From: Nitrospirota bacterium
Lineage (GTDB): Bacteria > Nitrospirota > Nitrospiria > Nitrospirales > Nitrospiraceae
Direction: 5' to 3'
NCBI GenBank assembly: GCA_016195505.1
Contig: JACPZN010000212.1
Location: 1 to 7,266, forward strand
DNA: 7,266 bases
A program made the translations under genes and the position numbers. Shown here piece after piece: positions 1 through 6,261 of this stretch. Below the pieces are notes generated by a model. That model saw only the letters and a program-made list of their open reading frames with translations. It was not told the DNA's origin and did not search any database. Position 1 is the stretch's first letter. Every line of letters starts with the position of its first letter.

Positions 1-153
1 AATCGCGATCAGAGTCTGGACAGCCGGTTTTGGGGGTACGTGCGCGAAGAAAAAATCCGCGGCAAAGCCTTTCGTATTTATTGGTCCTGGAATGGGCAGG
101 GGAATTGGACGGAGTGGGTCAGATGGGAACGATTCGGCAAGGCGATTCAGTAA
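1..153 (+). CDS. lepB: Signal peptidase I, C-terminal end (partial, 5' end outside window)
   Basis: The first frame reads 50 residues to a TAA stop at 151-153. It begins with NRDQSLDSRFWGYV, which matches the conserved box E of type I signal peptidases (NRxxSxDSRxxG); the DSR part lies near the catalytic centre. A family-typical tail follows, with KIRGKAFRIYWSW resembling the usual 'IVGKA...IYWSWD' segment. The enzyme is a membrane-anchored Ser/Lys protease that removes signal peptides on the outer face of the inner membrane; the catalytic Ser and Lys and the membrane anchor lie upstream of the window. The tail after box E is Trp-rich and slightly longer than in short family members. The stop is 35 bases before one possible rfaE1 start and 31 bases inside another, so the two genes are probably co-transcribed. 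Identification rests on box E plus the following segment and is quite secure despite the short length. Confidence 0.9.
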   Translation, partial: NRDQSLDSRFWGYVREEKIRGKAFRIYWSWNGQGNWTEWVRWERFGKAIQ

Positions 154-1190
154 GAAAAGGCGCGAGCGTCTCTGCAGCGAGGGACCAGGTGAGCGGACGG
201 GACGGGCCCCCATCGCCCAAGGTGCTTCGGCAGTATCTCCAGCGGTTTCCGCAGGCTTCCGTGCTTGTCGTGGGAGATTTGATTCTCGATCATTATTTGA
301 TGGGGCGAGTCAGCCGGATTTCTCCGGAAGCGCCGGTGCCGGTCGTGCACGTCGAATCCGAGTCACTGCGGCTCGGCGGAGCAGCCAACGTCTTCAATAA
401 TATTCTGGCACTGGGCGGGAAAGCCGATCTCTGTGGCGTCATCGGTGCGGATGAAAACGGGCGCTTATTAATGAAGGAACTTGGCAATAAACGATCCGCT
501 CGCGGTGGCGTGGTCATCGATCACGATCGTCCTACGACCAGGAAAAGCCGGGTGATCGCGCATAACCAGCAAATCGTCCGCTACGACCTCGAGGGACGAA
601 GCGAATTGAAAGCGACCCTCCAGCGCAGAATCCTCCAGTACGTTGAATCGCGGCTGCGGGAGCTGTCCTGTGTGGTGGTGTCAGACTATGCCAAGGGGGT
701 CGTGTCGGCGACCTTAATGTCCGAAATTACCCGGCTCGCCGCCTTGCGGAAGGTTCCCGTCATCGTCGATCCCAAGGTCGAGCATTTTGGTTTCTACAAG
801 GGCGTCACGCTAATTACGCCGAACCATCTTGAGGCGATCCAGGCCGCCGGAGTACATGGTGACGATAATCAGACGATCAATGAAGCCGGAGCGATGATTC
901 GCCAGCGGCTGGGTTGCCAGTCTGTGCTCATCACGCGCGGTGAAAAAGGCATGAGTTTGTATGAAGGCGACGGGGCTTTCTGGCATCTGCCCACCCAAGC
1001 CCGGCAAGTCTATGATGTCACCGGGGCCGGCGATACGGTCGTCGGGACGTTGGCGCTGGCTTTATCGACCGGTGCAAGTACCAAGACCGGAGCCATTTTG
1101 GCGAACTATGCAGCCGGCATCGTGGTGGGAATGGTGGGGACCGCGACGGTCACTCCTAAACAGTTGTCGGAGGCGCTGGGGAATGAGTAA
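123..1190 (+). CDS. rfaE1: D-glycero-beta-D-manno-heptose-7-phosphate kinase (kinase domain only)
   Basis: A PfkB/ribokinase-fold sugar kinase that phosphorylates D-glycero-D-manno-heptose 7-phosphate at C1 for ADP-heptose and LPS inner-core synthesis in the cytoplasm. Visible features, numbered from the ATG at 123 (355 residues): RISPEAPVPV at 65-74, the Gly-rich GGAAN at 85-89, SDYAKG at 187-192, and the PfkB signature DVTGAGDT at 298-305 with the catalytic Asp. It aligns closely with the kinase half of E. coli HldE but stops right after it, so the adenylyltransferase half (RfaE2/HldC) must be encoded elsewhere. Start: the ATG at 123 has GGAG 8 bases upstream but overlaps lepB by 31 bases. 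GTG at 189, with GAGG 6 bases upstream, would avoid the overlap and give 333 residues, nearer the usual length. The N-terminal tail before VLVVGD is not conserved, so the start is unresolved. The 3' end overlaps kdsB by 8 bases. Confidence 0.93.
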   Translation: MGTIRQGDSVRKGASVSAARDQVSGRDGPPSPKVLRQYLQRFPQASVLVVGDLILDHYLMGRVSRISPEAPVPVVHVESESLRLGGAANVFNNILALGGKADLCGVIGADENGRLLMKELGNKRSARGGVVIDHDRPTTRKSRVIAHNQQIVRYDLEGRSELKATLQRRILQYVESRLRELSCVVVSDYAKGVVSATLMSEITRLAALRKVPVIVDPKVEHFGFYKGVTLITPNHLEAIQAAGVHGDDNQTINEAGAMIRQRLGCQSVLITRGEKGMSLYEGDGAFWHLPTQARQVYDVTGAGDTVVGTLALALSTGASTKTGAILANYAAGIVVGMVGTATVTPKQLSEALGNE

Positions 1191-1983
1191 ATCCTCGCGT
1201 TCAGTCGCGGTCGTGATTCCGGCGCGATACGAGTCATCCCGTTTCCCTGGGAAGCCGCTGGTTAAGCTTAACGGCAAGCCGATGGTTCAGCATGTGTATG
1301 AACGGGCCGTGGCCTGCCGTGTCGTGTCGGATGTGTTAGTGGCGACCGATGACGATCGCATCAAACAGGCCGTTGAGCAGTTCGGCGGACGCGTCGTCAT
1401 GGCGAAGGGGGACTATCGGACGGGAACCGACCGGGTGGCGGCGGTGGCCGGCATGTTTGGGGGCGAGTTTTTTGTGGATCTCCAGGGTGATGAAATTCCG
1501 TTGAACCCGGAGTTGCTGGCCGATCTTATCGAGCCATTCGTCCAGAGCGGCGCTGAAATGGGGACATTGAAACGAGTGATGGATTCAACGGAGGACCTAC
1601 ACAACCCAGCCGTAGTCAAAGTGGTGACCGACTCTCGAGGCTATGCCTTATATTTTTCCAGGGCACCGATTCCGCTGGTCCGTGATGATCCAGACCGCCG
1701 GGCCGTCGGTGGCCTGCACTACATCCATCTGGGTCTGTATATGTACACGAAAGAGACCCTCCTTCGATTTGCGGCCCTGCCGACCAGTCCGTTGGAAGAA
1801 GCTGAGAAGCTCGAACAGCTTCGTGGATTGGACAACGGCATTCGCATCCGGGTCTGGGAAACCAAACACGCATCCTTACGAGTCGATCAGCCGGCGGATG
1901 TGCCGGAGGTCGCTGAAAGGCTGCAGCAGTACGATGTCCTCAAACGCGAGCTAGAGATCAAAGGGGTGGCGTCGGGTCGATGA
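1183..1983 (+). CDS. kdsB: 3-deoxy-manno-octulosonate cytidylyltransferase (CMP-Kdo synthetase)
   Basis: Transfers CMP from CTP to Kdo, giving CMP-Kdo for attachment to lipid A; cytoplasmic. The 266-residue product (E. coli: 248) starts at an ATG inside the rfaE1 stop region (overlap 8 bases), with GGAGG at 1169-1173, 9 bases upstream. A longer open frame extends upstream but lies inside rfaE1. Visible motifs: nucleotide-binding VVIPARYESSRFPGKPL at 10-26, VATDDDR at 53-59, TGTDR at 80-84, LQGDE at 100-104, YALYFSRAPIP at 154-164, HLGLY at 182-186, and SPLEEAEKLEQLR at 202-214. Asp103 and Asp235 (in VDQPAD) sit where the family keeps Mg-binding aspartates. Two places depart from the common pattern: QGDE is followed by IPL rather than the usual PLI-type residues, and GVDTPEDL is RVDQPADV. 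The rest of the family pattern is intact, so I infer a working enzyme. A tail of about 15 residues extends past the usual end. Confidence 0.95.
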   Translation: MSKSSRSVAVVIPARYESSRFPGKPLVKLNGKPMVQHVYERAVACRVVSDVLVATDDDRIKQAVEQFGGRVVMAKGDYRTGTDRVAAVAGMFGGEFFVDLQGDEIPLNPELLADLIEPFVQSGAEMGTLKRVMDSTEDLHNPAVVKVVTDSRGYALYFSRAPIPLVRDDPDRRAVGGLHYIHLGLYMYTKETLLRFAALPTSPLEEAEKLEQLRGLDNGIRIRVWETKHASLRVDQPADVPEVAERLQQYDVLKRELEIKGVASGR

Positions 1984-2032
1984 GGCTGCCATGCGCATCA
2001 GAGTGGTCCGAAGACCGTCAGAGAGGGCAACC

Positions 2033-3634
2033 ATGAGCAAGTTTATTTTTGTCACGGGTGGAGTCGTCTCGTCGCTCGGGAAGGGACTGGCATCGGCATC
2101 CATCGGAAACCTCCTCGAAAGCCGAGGTTTGAAGATTACCTTTCTGAAGCTGGATCCCTATATCAACGTGGATCCGGGCACGATGAATCCCTATCAGCAC
2201 GGGGAGGTCTATGTCACGGATGATGGGGCTGAGACCGACCTCGACCTCGGCCACTACGAACGATTCACCTCGCTGTCGCTGACGAAGGAAAGTAATTATA
2301 CGACGGGCCGGATCTACCACTCCGTCATCACGAAAGAGCGGCACGGAGACTATCTTGGGGGGACGGTGCAAGTGGTGCCCCATGTGACGGATGAGATTAA
2401 GCAGGCCATCAGGCGCATTTCCAAGGGCATGGATGTCACGATCGTCGAGATCGGCGGCACGGTAGGTGACATTGAAAGCTTGCCTTTCCTCGAAGCCATC
2501 AGACAGATGCCCTACGACGTCGGGCGCGAGAATGTGTTGTATGTCCATCTCACGTTGGTGCCCTACATCGGCGCTGCCGGTGAATTAAAGACTAAACCGA
2601 CGCAACATTCAGTCAATAAGCTGCGGGAGATCGGCATTCAGCCCAATATTCTCCTGTGCCGCACAGATCGATATCTTCCTCCGGAACTCAAAGGCAAGAT
2701 CGCGATGTTCTGCAACGTGGAGAAGGACGCCGTCATTACAGCAAAAGACGTGGATACGATTTATGAAGTGCCAATTGTGTTTCGTAAGGAGGGTTTGGAC
2801 GAACTGATCGTCCGGCTGCTTCACTTAGAGACCGGTCAGCCGAATCTCCGCGAGTGGGATGCAATGGTGCAGAAGATCAAGCGTCCCAAGCACGAAATCA
2901 CAGTGGCTCTAGTGGGGAAGTATGTCGGGCTCAAGGAGTGTTACAAAAGCCTCGGGGAGGCCCTGGTTCATGGGGGGATCGATCACGAAACCAGAGTCAA
3001 TATCAATTGGATCGAATCCGAAGATGTCGAGCGGCAGGGTACGGAGCGGATTCTGCGCGAGGCCGACGGTATTTTGATCCCCGGCGGATTCGGCGCGCGC
3101 GGGATCGAGGGCAAGATTACGACGATCAAATACGCTCGAGAGCATCAGGTGCCGTTTCTCGGGCTCTGTTTGGGCATGCAGTGTGCGGCGATCGAATTTG
3201 CGCGCAATGTGGCTGGATTGGCCGGTGCGAACAGCTCAGAGTTCGACGAACGTTCACCCCATCCAGTAATTCATTTGATGCCGGATCAACATTCGGTGAG
3301 CGACAAAGGCGGAACGATGCGCCTCGGTTCCTATCTCTGCAAACTCGGCGAAGGCACGCTCGCCCATAAAATGTATGGCGTCAGCGAAGTCCGCGAGCGC
3401 CACAGGCATCGGTATGAATTCAACAACGAATACCGCGAGCGGATGACTGCTAAAGGAATGGTGTTGAGCGGGCTATCCCCGGATGGCCGATTGGTCGAAA
3501 TCGTTGAATTGAAGGATCATCCGTGGTTCTTAGGCACTCAGTTTCATCCGGAATATAGTTCCCGTCCGCACCGTCCGCATCCTCTCTTTAGTGGATTCGT
3601 CGGTGCGGCACTCAGAAGAAAGTGCGGACACTAA
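2033..3634 (+). CDS. pyrG: CTP synthase (glutamine-hydrolysing)
   Basis: Makes CTP from UTP, ATP and glutamine; cytoplasmic, last step of pyrimidine nucleotide synthesis. The product is 533 residues (E. coli: 545). The N-terminal amidoligase domain (about 1-270) carries KFIFVTGGVVSSLGKG at 3-18, DPYINVDPGTM at 41-51, DDGAETDLDLGHYERF at 63-78 and EIGGTVGDIES at 139-149. The C-terminal class I glutamine amidotransferase domain (about 290-533) has PGGFG at 350-354, the nucleophile Cys379 in GLCLGMQ, and the His505/Glu507 pair in QFHPEYSSRP. The triad is therefore complete. I chose the ATG at 2033 because MSKFIFVTGG is the conserved start and GAGG lies 6 bases upstream; the in-frame ATG at 1991 would add 14 unconserved residues. 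The gap to kdsB is 49 bases. Its position beside kdsB fits a supply role, since KdsB consumes CTP and pgsA, in the same run, uses CDP-diacylglycerol. Confidence 0.97.
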   Translation: MSKFIFVTGGVVSSLGKGLASASIGNLLESRGLKITFLKLDPYINVDPGTMNPYQHGEVYVTDDGAETDLDLGHYERFTSLSLTKESNYTTGRIYHSVITKERHGDYLGGTVQVVPHVTDEIKQAIRRISKGMDVTIVEIGGTVGDIESLPFLEAIRQMPYDVGRENVLYVHLTLVPYIGAAGELKTKPTQHSVNKLREIGIQPNILLCRTDRYLPPELKGKIAMFCNVEKDAVITAKDVDTIYEVPIVFRKEGLDELIVRLLHLETGQPNLREWDAMVQKIKRPKHEITVALVGKYVGLKECYKSLGEALVHGGIDHETRVNINWIESEDVERQGTERILREADGILIPGGFGARGIEGKITTIKYAREHQVPFLGLCLGMQCAAIEFARNVAGLAGANSSEFDERSPHPVIHLMPDQHSVSDKGGTMRLGSYLCKLGEGTLAHKMYGVSEVRERHRHRYEFNNEYRERMTAKGMVLSGLSPDGRLVEIVELKDHPWFLGTQFHPEYSSRPHRPHPLFSGFVGAALRRKCGH

Positions 3635-3637
3635 GAC

Positions 3638-3741
3638 AACGATGATTGCTGAATGCGGAACGATGAGTTACGAAGACGAGAGAAGACGAGCCCTTTACCT
3701 TTCCGGAACGTGCCGTTGCTCATCGTTCATCATTCATCGTT
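3638..3741 (+). repeat. Inverted array of degenerate heptamers in the pyrG-kdsA spacer
   Basis: The 128-base gap between pyrG and kdsA holds two arms built on a 7-base period. In the left arm AACGATG occurs at 3638-3644 and 3659-3665, exactly three periods apart, with looser copies between and after (3645-3651, 3652-3658, 3666-3672). The right arm is the reverse complement of the same unit: CATCGTT at 3721-3727 and 3735-3741, with CATCATT at 3728-3734 between. The best stem is 9 perfect pairs, 3659-3667 with 3719-3727, around a 51-base loop. The outer copies can also pair if one heptamer on the left bulges out. It lacks a T-run, so it does not look like a standard intrinsic terminator. It could be a small interspersed repeat, an RNA hairpin that protects or attenuates the transcript, or a protein-binding site; the sequence alone does not decide. 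Confidence 0.7.
3672..3690 (+). repeat. Tandem 10-base direct repeat (GAAGACGAG x2)
   Basis: GAAGACGAG occurs at 3672-3680 and again at 3682-3690, separated by a single A, in the loop between the two heptamer arms of the pyrG-kdsA spacer. Two copies spaced by one helical turn could be a regulator site or a simple slippage duplication. No function is shown. Confidence 0.5.
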
Positions 3742-3762
3742 CGACCTCGGAGCGAATCTTTC

Positions 3763-4590
3763 ATGCCGCACGCAGTTGATATCGGTTCGTTCAAGGCAGG
3801 GGCGGGCAATCGGCAGTTTCTGATTGCGGGTCCCTGTGTGATTGAGAGCGAGCAACTGGTGATGGACACGGCGGGGCGCATCGCCGAGATTGCCAAATCG
3901 CTGGGGATGCCCTACATTTTTAAATCGTCGTTCGATAAAGCCAACCGGACCTGCATCAAATCCTACCGTGGCCCTGGCATCGAGAAGGGCCTGGCAGTTT
4001 TGAGGAAGGTGAAGGATCAGCTTGGCTTGCCCGTGTTGACCGATGTGCACACGGAAGAGCAGGCGGCAGAAGCAGGGAAGATCGTCGACGTGCTCCAGAT
4101 TCCCGCGTTCCTGTGCAGGCAGACGGATTTGCTCATAGCAGCGGCAAAAACAGGAAAGGTTGTCAATGTGAAGAAGGGCCAGTTTCTTTCGCCGATCGAG
4201 ATGGGCAACGCGGTGAAGAAAGTGGAGGAGAGCGGGAGTCGACGTATCATTCTCACCGAGCGCGGCTCGTCGTTTGGGTACAACAATCTGGTTGTGGATA
4301 TGCGGTCTTTTCCCATTATGCGGGCCTTCGGATATCCCGTTGTCTTCGACGCGACGCATAGTGTGCAGTTGCCTGGTGGCGGGGGCACCAAGTCCAGCGG
4401 TCAACGCGAGTTCGTGGAACCGTTGGCTTGTGCGGCAGCTGGCGTTGGGGTTGATGGGTTCTTTATGGAAGTGCATCCGAATCCGGACGAGGCCCTATCC
4501 GATGGGCCGAACATGGTACCGTTGTATCAATTGAAATCCCTGCTTGAACGGGTTCTGCGCATATGCGACGCAGCAAAACCACGAAACTAA
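3763..4590 (+). CDS. kdsA: 3-deoxy-8-phosphooctulonate synthase (Kdo-8-phosphate synthase), metal-dependent type
   Basis: Condenses D-arabinose 5-phosphate with phosphoenolpyruvate to Kdo-8-phosphate; cytoplasmic TIM-barrel enzyme. The product is 275 residues, close to the family norm. Visible motifs: FLIAGPCVIES at 19-29, KSSFDKANRT at 54-63, GPGIEKGL at 70-77, LTDVH at 92-96, IPAFLCRQTDLL at 113-124, NVKKGQF at 135-141, TERGSSFGYNNLVVDMR at 165-181, DATHSVQLPG at 196-205 and FMEVHPNPDEALSDGPN at 234-250. Cys25, His199, Glu236 and Asp247 are each offset by 14 from the metal ligands known in the Aquifex enzyme (Cys11, His185, Glu222, Asp233). E. coli KdsA has Asn at the Cys position, so this is the metal-dependent class. 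The ATG at 3763 has GGAG at 3749-3752, 10 bases upstream. The 3' end overlaps kdsD by 28 bases. The heptamer-repeat spacer precedes it. Confidence 0.97.
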   Translation: MPHAVDIGSFKAGAGNRQFLIAGPCVIESEQLVMDTAGRIAEIAKSLGMPYIFKSSFDKANRTCIKSYRGPGIEKGLAVLRKVKDQLGLPVLTDVHTEEQAAEAGKIVDVLQIPAFLCRQTDLLIAAAKTGKVVNVKKGQFLSPIEMGNAVKKVEESGSRRIILTERGSSFGYNNLVVDMRSFPIMRAFGYPVVFDATHSVQLPGGGGTKSSGQREFVEPLACAAAGVGVDGFFMEVHPNPDEALSDGPNMVPLYQLKSLLERVLRICDAAKPRN

Positions 4591-5591
4591 AACCAACCGT
4601 TTCACTGTCACCCAAGACTGTCAGGAGCCTCGGGAGTCTTGGCGACGGAAAGCGTGTGCTCGAAATCGAGACCCGTGCCGTTCAGGCACTGATCGACCGG
4701 TTGGACAGCAAGTTTGCCAGAGCGGTGGATCTGCTGGCTCAGTGCAAAGGGAAGGTCGTGGTGTCGGGCATGGGCAAGTCCGGCCTGATTGGCCAGAAGA
4801 TCGCCGCGACCCTCGCCAGTACCGGCACCTCTTCATTCTTCCTCCATCCGGCCGAAGGCGTGCATGGAGATCTCGGCATGTTGGCTCGCCGCGATACCTT
4901 GATCGCGATCTCCAACAGCGGTGAGACTCAGGAGTTGCTCCAATTGCTCCCGTATGTGGAACGTATGGGCATTCCGGTCATCGGCATGACGGGACGGATG
5001 AACTCCACCTTGGCAAAGAACAGCGATGTGACGTTGGATGTGTCGGTGGCGGAGGAGGCCTGTCCGATGGGGTTAGCGCCGACTGCCAGCACGACGGCCA
5101 CACTTGCTCTGGGCGATGCGCTCGCTGTCGCCTTGTTGCAGAAGCGCGGCTTCAAGGAAGAGGACTTTGCCCAATTCCACCCTGGCGGCACATTGGGGCG
5201 CCGGTTGCTGGTGAGGGTGAAGGATCTCATGCACACCGGAACGGATCTTCCGAGAGTCGAGGAATCAGTTGCCGGTACAGCGGCTATGTTGGAGATGACT
5301 GCCAAGAAGCTCGGCATGACTACGATGGTTGATCAGGGCGGAAAGCTCTCAGGCATTATTACCGATGGCGATCTGCGCCGCTTCATCCAACGAGGCGGCG
5401 ATTTCACGAAGGCGACCGCAAGCGAACTGGCTTCGCGGAATCCCAAGACGATCGCACCAGACGATCTGGCTGCCAAGGCCGTCGAGATGATGGAGCGATT
5501 TTCCATTACCACCCTTGTGGTGGTGGAGGGCGATCGCAACATTCGGGGCGTTATCCATCTGCATGATTTGCTGAAAAATGGGATCGTGTAG
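4563..5591 (+). CDS. kdsD: D-arabinose-5-phosphate isomerase (SIS plus two CBS domains)
   Basis: Interconverts ribulose 5-phosphate and arabinose 5-phosphate, the first step towards Kdo; cytoplasmic. The 342-residue product aligns end to end with E. coli KdsD (328). The SIS domain (about 50-185) contains CKGKVVVSGMGKSG at 61-74, ASTGTSSFFLHPAEGVHGD at 85-103, AISNSGET at 115-122 and CPMGLAPTASTTATLALGDA at 167-186. FAQFHPGGTLGRRLL follows at 202-216. Lys72, Glu124, Glu165 and His206 fall at the positions of the E. coli residues Lys59, Glu111, Glu152 and His193 implicated in catalysis. Two CBS domains follow (about 222-278 and 285-340), containing GIITDGDLRRF and GVIHLHDLL. The ATG at 4563 overlaps kdsA by 28 bases and has no good Shine-Dalgarno, so translation is probably coupled to kdsA; the next in-frame start (GTG, codon 32) would cut conserved sequence. 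The gene could be called kpsF, but the kds context favours kdsD. Confidence 0.95.
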   Translation: MRRSKTTKLKPTVSLSPKTVRSLGSLGDGKRVLEIETRAVQALIDRLDSKFARAVDLLAQCKGKVVVSGMGKSGLIGQKIAATLASTGTSSFFLHPAEGVHGDLGMLARRDTLIAISNSGETQELLQLLPYVERMGIPVIGMTGRMNSTLAKNSDVTLDVSVAEEACPMGLAPTASTTATLALGDALAVALLQKRGFKEEDFAQFHPGGTLGRRLLVRVKDLMHTGTDLPRVEESVAGTAAMLEMTAKKLGMTTMVDQGGKLSGIITDGDLRRFIQRGGDFTKATASELASRNPKTIAPDDLAAKAVEMMERFSITTLVVVEGDRNIRGVIHLHDLLKNGIV

Positions 5592-5606
5592 GAGACGGGT
5601 CTAACC

Positions 5607-6203
5607 ATGAATCGCGTTCTGGAAATGTGGCGAGATATCGGGCAGGAGTCGCTCAATCTGCCCAATCTATTGACGCTAGTCCGCATTCTGATGATCCCAG
5701 TCTTTGTCATTCTGTTTATTACCCCGACCCCGGATCGGTCGTTGATCGCCGCCGTGATTTTCGCTGTGGCGGCGGTGACGGATCTGTTGGATGGGTATAT
5801 CGCCCGGCGAACCGGCCAAGTGACGAAGCTCGGCAAGTTGCTCGATCCGATCGCCGATAAGTTGCTGGTGCTCTCGGCGTTGATCCTCCTGGTCAACATG
5901 GACCGAGTCAGCGCCCTCGTGGCGATTCTCGTGATCGCGCGTGAAGTGGCCGTCACGGGCATCCGGGCCATTGCCGTAGGTGAAGGACTGATCATCGCGG
6001 CGGAAACAACGGGCAAGTACAAGATGGCTCTGCAAGTCGTCGCTATCGTTTTGCTGATTCTCGAAGGGACAGGGCTGGCTGAACTCGGCAATATGCATTT
6101 AGCCGGTACCGTGACACTCTATCTATCGTTGGTGCTCGGCTATGTCTCCGGTGGTCAGTATGTGTGGAGCTTTTGGAAGCAGTTGGTCGCCAAGGGGCTT
6201 TAG
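5607..6203 (+). CDS. pgsA: CDP-diacylglycerol--glycerol-3-phosphate 3-phosphatidyltransferase
   Basis: Transfers the phosphatidyl group from CDP-diacylglycerol to glycerol 3-phosphate, giving phosphatidylglycerophosphate, the precursor of phosphatidylglycerol and cardiolipin; inner membrane. The 198-residue protein carries the complete CDP-alcohol phosphotransferase motif: Asp59, Asp62-Gly63, Ala66-Arg67, Gly76, Asp80 and Asp84. The N-terminal LNLPNLLTLVRILMIPVF (17-34) is typical of PgsA, as is AREVAVTGIRAIA at 111-123. Hydrophobic stretches lie near 24-40, 46-61, 86-97, 101-113, 139-153 and 166-182, consistent with about six membrane segments. The gap from kdsD is 15 bases, with AGGAG overlapping the kdsD stop, 12 bases before the ATG (slightly long spacing). 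Other CDP-alcohol transferases (PssA, Cls-type) are less likely given the N-terminus and the LLDPIADKLL segment. It is the last gene of the compact run. Confidence 0.93.
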   Translation: MNRVLEMWRDIGQESLNLPNLLTLVRILMIPVFVILFITPTPDRSLIAAVIFAVAAVTDLLDGYIARRTGQVTKLGKLLDPIADKLLVLSALILLVNMDRVSALVAILVIAREVAVTGIRAIAVGEGLIIAAETTGKYKMALQVVAIVLLILEGTGLAELGNMHLAGTVTLYLSLVLGYVSGGQYVWSFWKQLVAKGL

Positions 6204-6204
6204 C

Positions 6205-6261
6205 AGGATGCTGAACAAGCCTGCCAACCTCGTTCTTGCATCGCTCAGGTCCTTAACGTCC
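6205..6261. repeat. Probable fragment of an interspersed Nitrospira-type intergenic repeat
   Basis: Immediately after the pgsA stop the sequence reads AGGATGCTGAA, later CGTTCTTGCATCGCTCAG and then TTAACGT. From memory, Nitrospira genomes carry many intergenic palindromic repeats whose arms contain very similar words (GGATGCTGAA..., TTCTCGCATCGCTCAG..., TCAACGTAC), normally closed by a mirrored TTCAGCATCC end. Here only one arm is seen; no TTCAGCATCC end occurs downstream, so it would be a truncated or decayed copy. The rest of the 105-base gap (6262-6308) shows no gene, no clear promoter and no terminator. Assignment is from recall and needs a genome-wide search. Confidence 0.5.

Noticed and set aside
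1991..2032. Upstream ATG giving pyrG 14 extra residues
   Set aside because: The extension is unconserved, while the ATG at 2033 gives the canonical CTP synthase N-terminus and has a suitably placed GAGG.
2018..2548. Minus-strand open frame (176 residues) opposite the 5' part of pyrG
   Set aside because: Shadow of the strongly conserved CTP synthase N-terminal domain.
3638..3741. CRISPR-like or intrinsic terminator interpretation of the heptamer region
   Set aside because: Units are 7 bases with no unique spacers, and the stem has a 51-base loop with no T-run after it.
3591..3779. Small plus-strand open frame spanning the pyrG end and the spacer
   Set aside because: Its central part is just a translation of the heptamer repeats (SSFIIHRS-like), overlaps pyrG and kdsA in other frames and has no conserved features.
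3730..4476. Long minus-strand open frame (248 residues) opposite kdsA
   Set aside because: It is the complement of a well-conserved gene in GC-rich coding DNA; its composition (many His, Arg, Leu) and lack of any recognisable domain mark it as a shadow.
5333..6091. Long minus-strand open frame (252 residues) across the kdsD-pgsA junction
   Set aside because: Serine/arginine/threonine-rich low-information translation opposite two clear genes; no domain and no ribosome-binding context.
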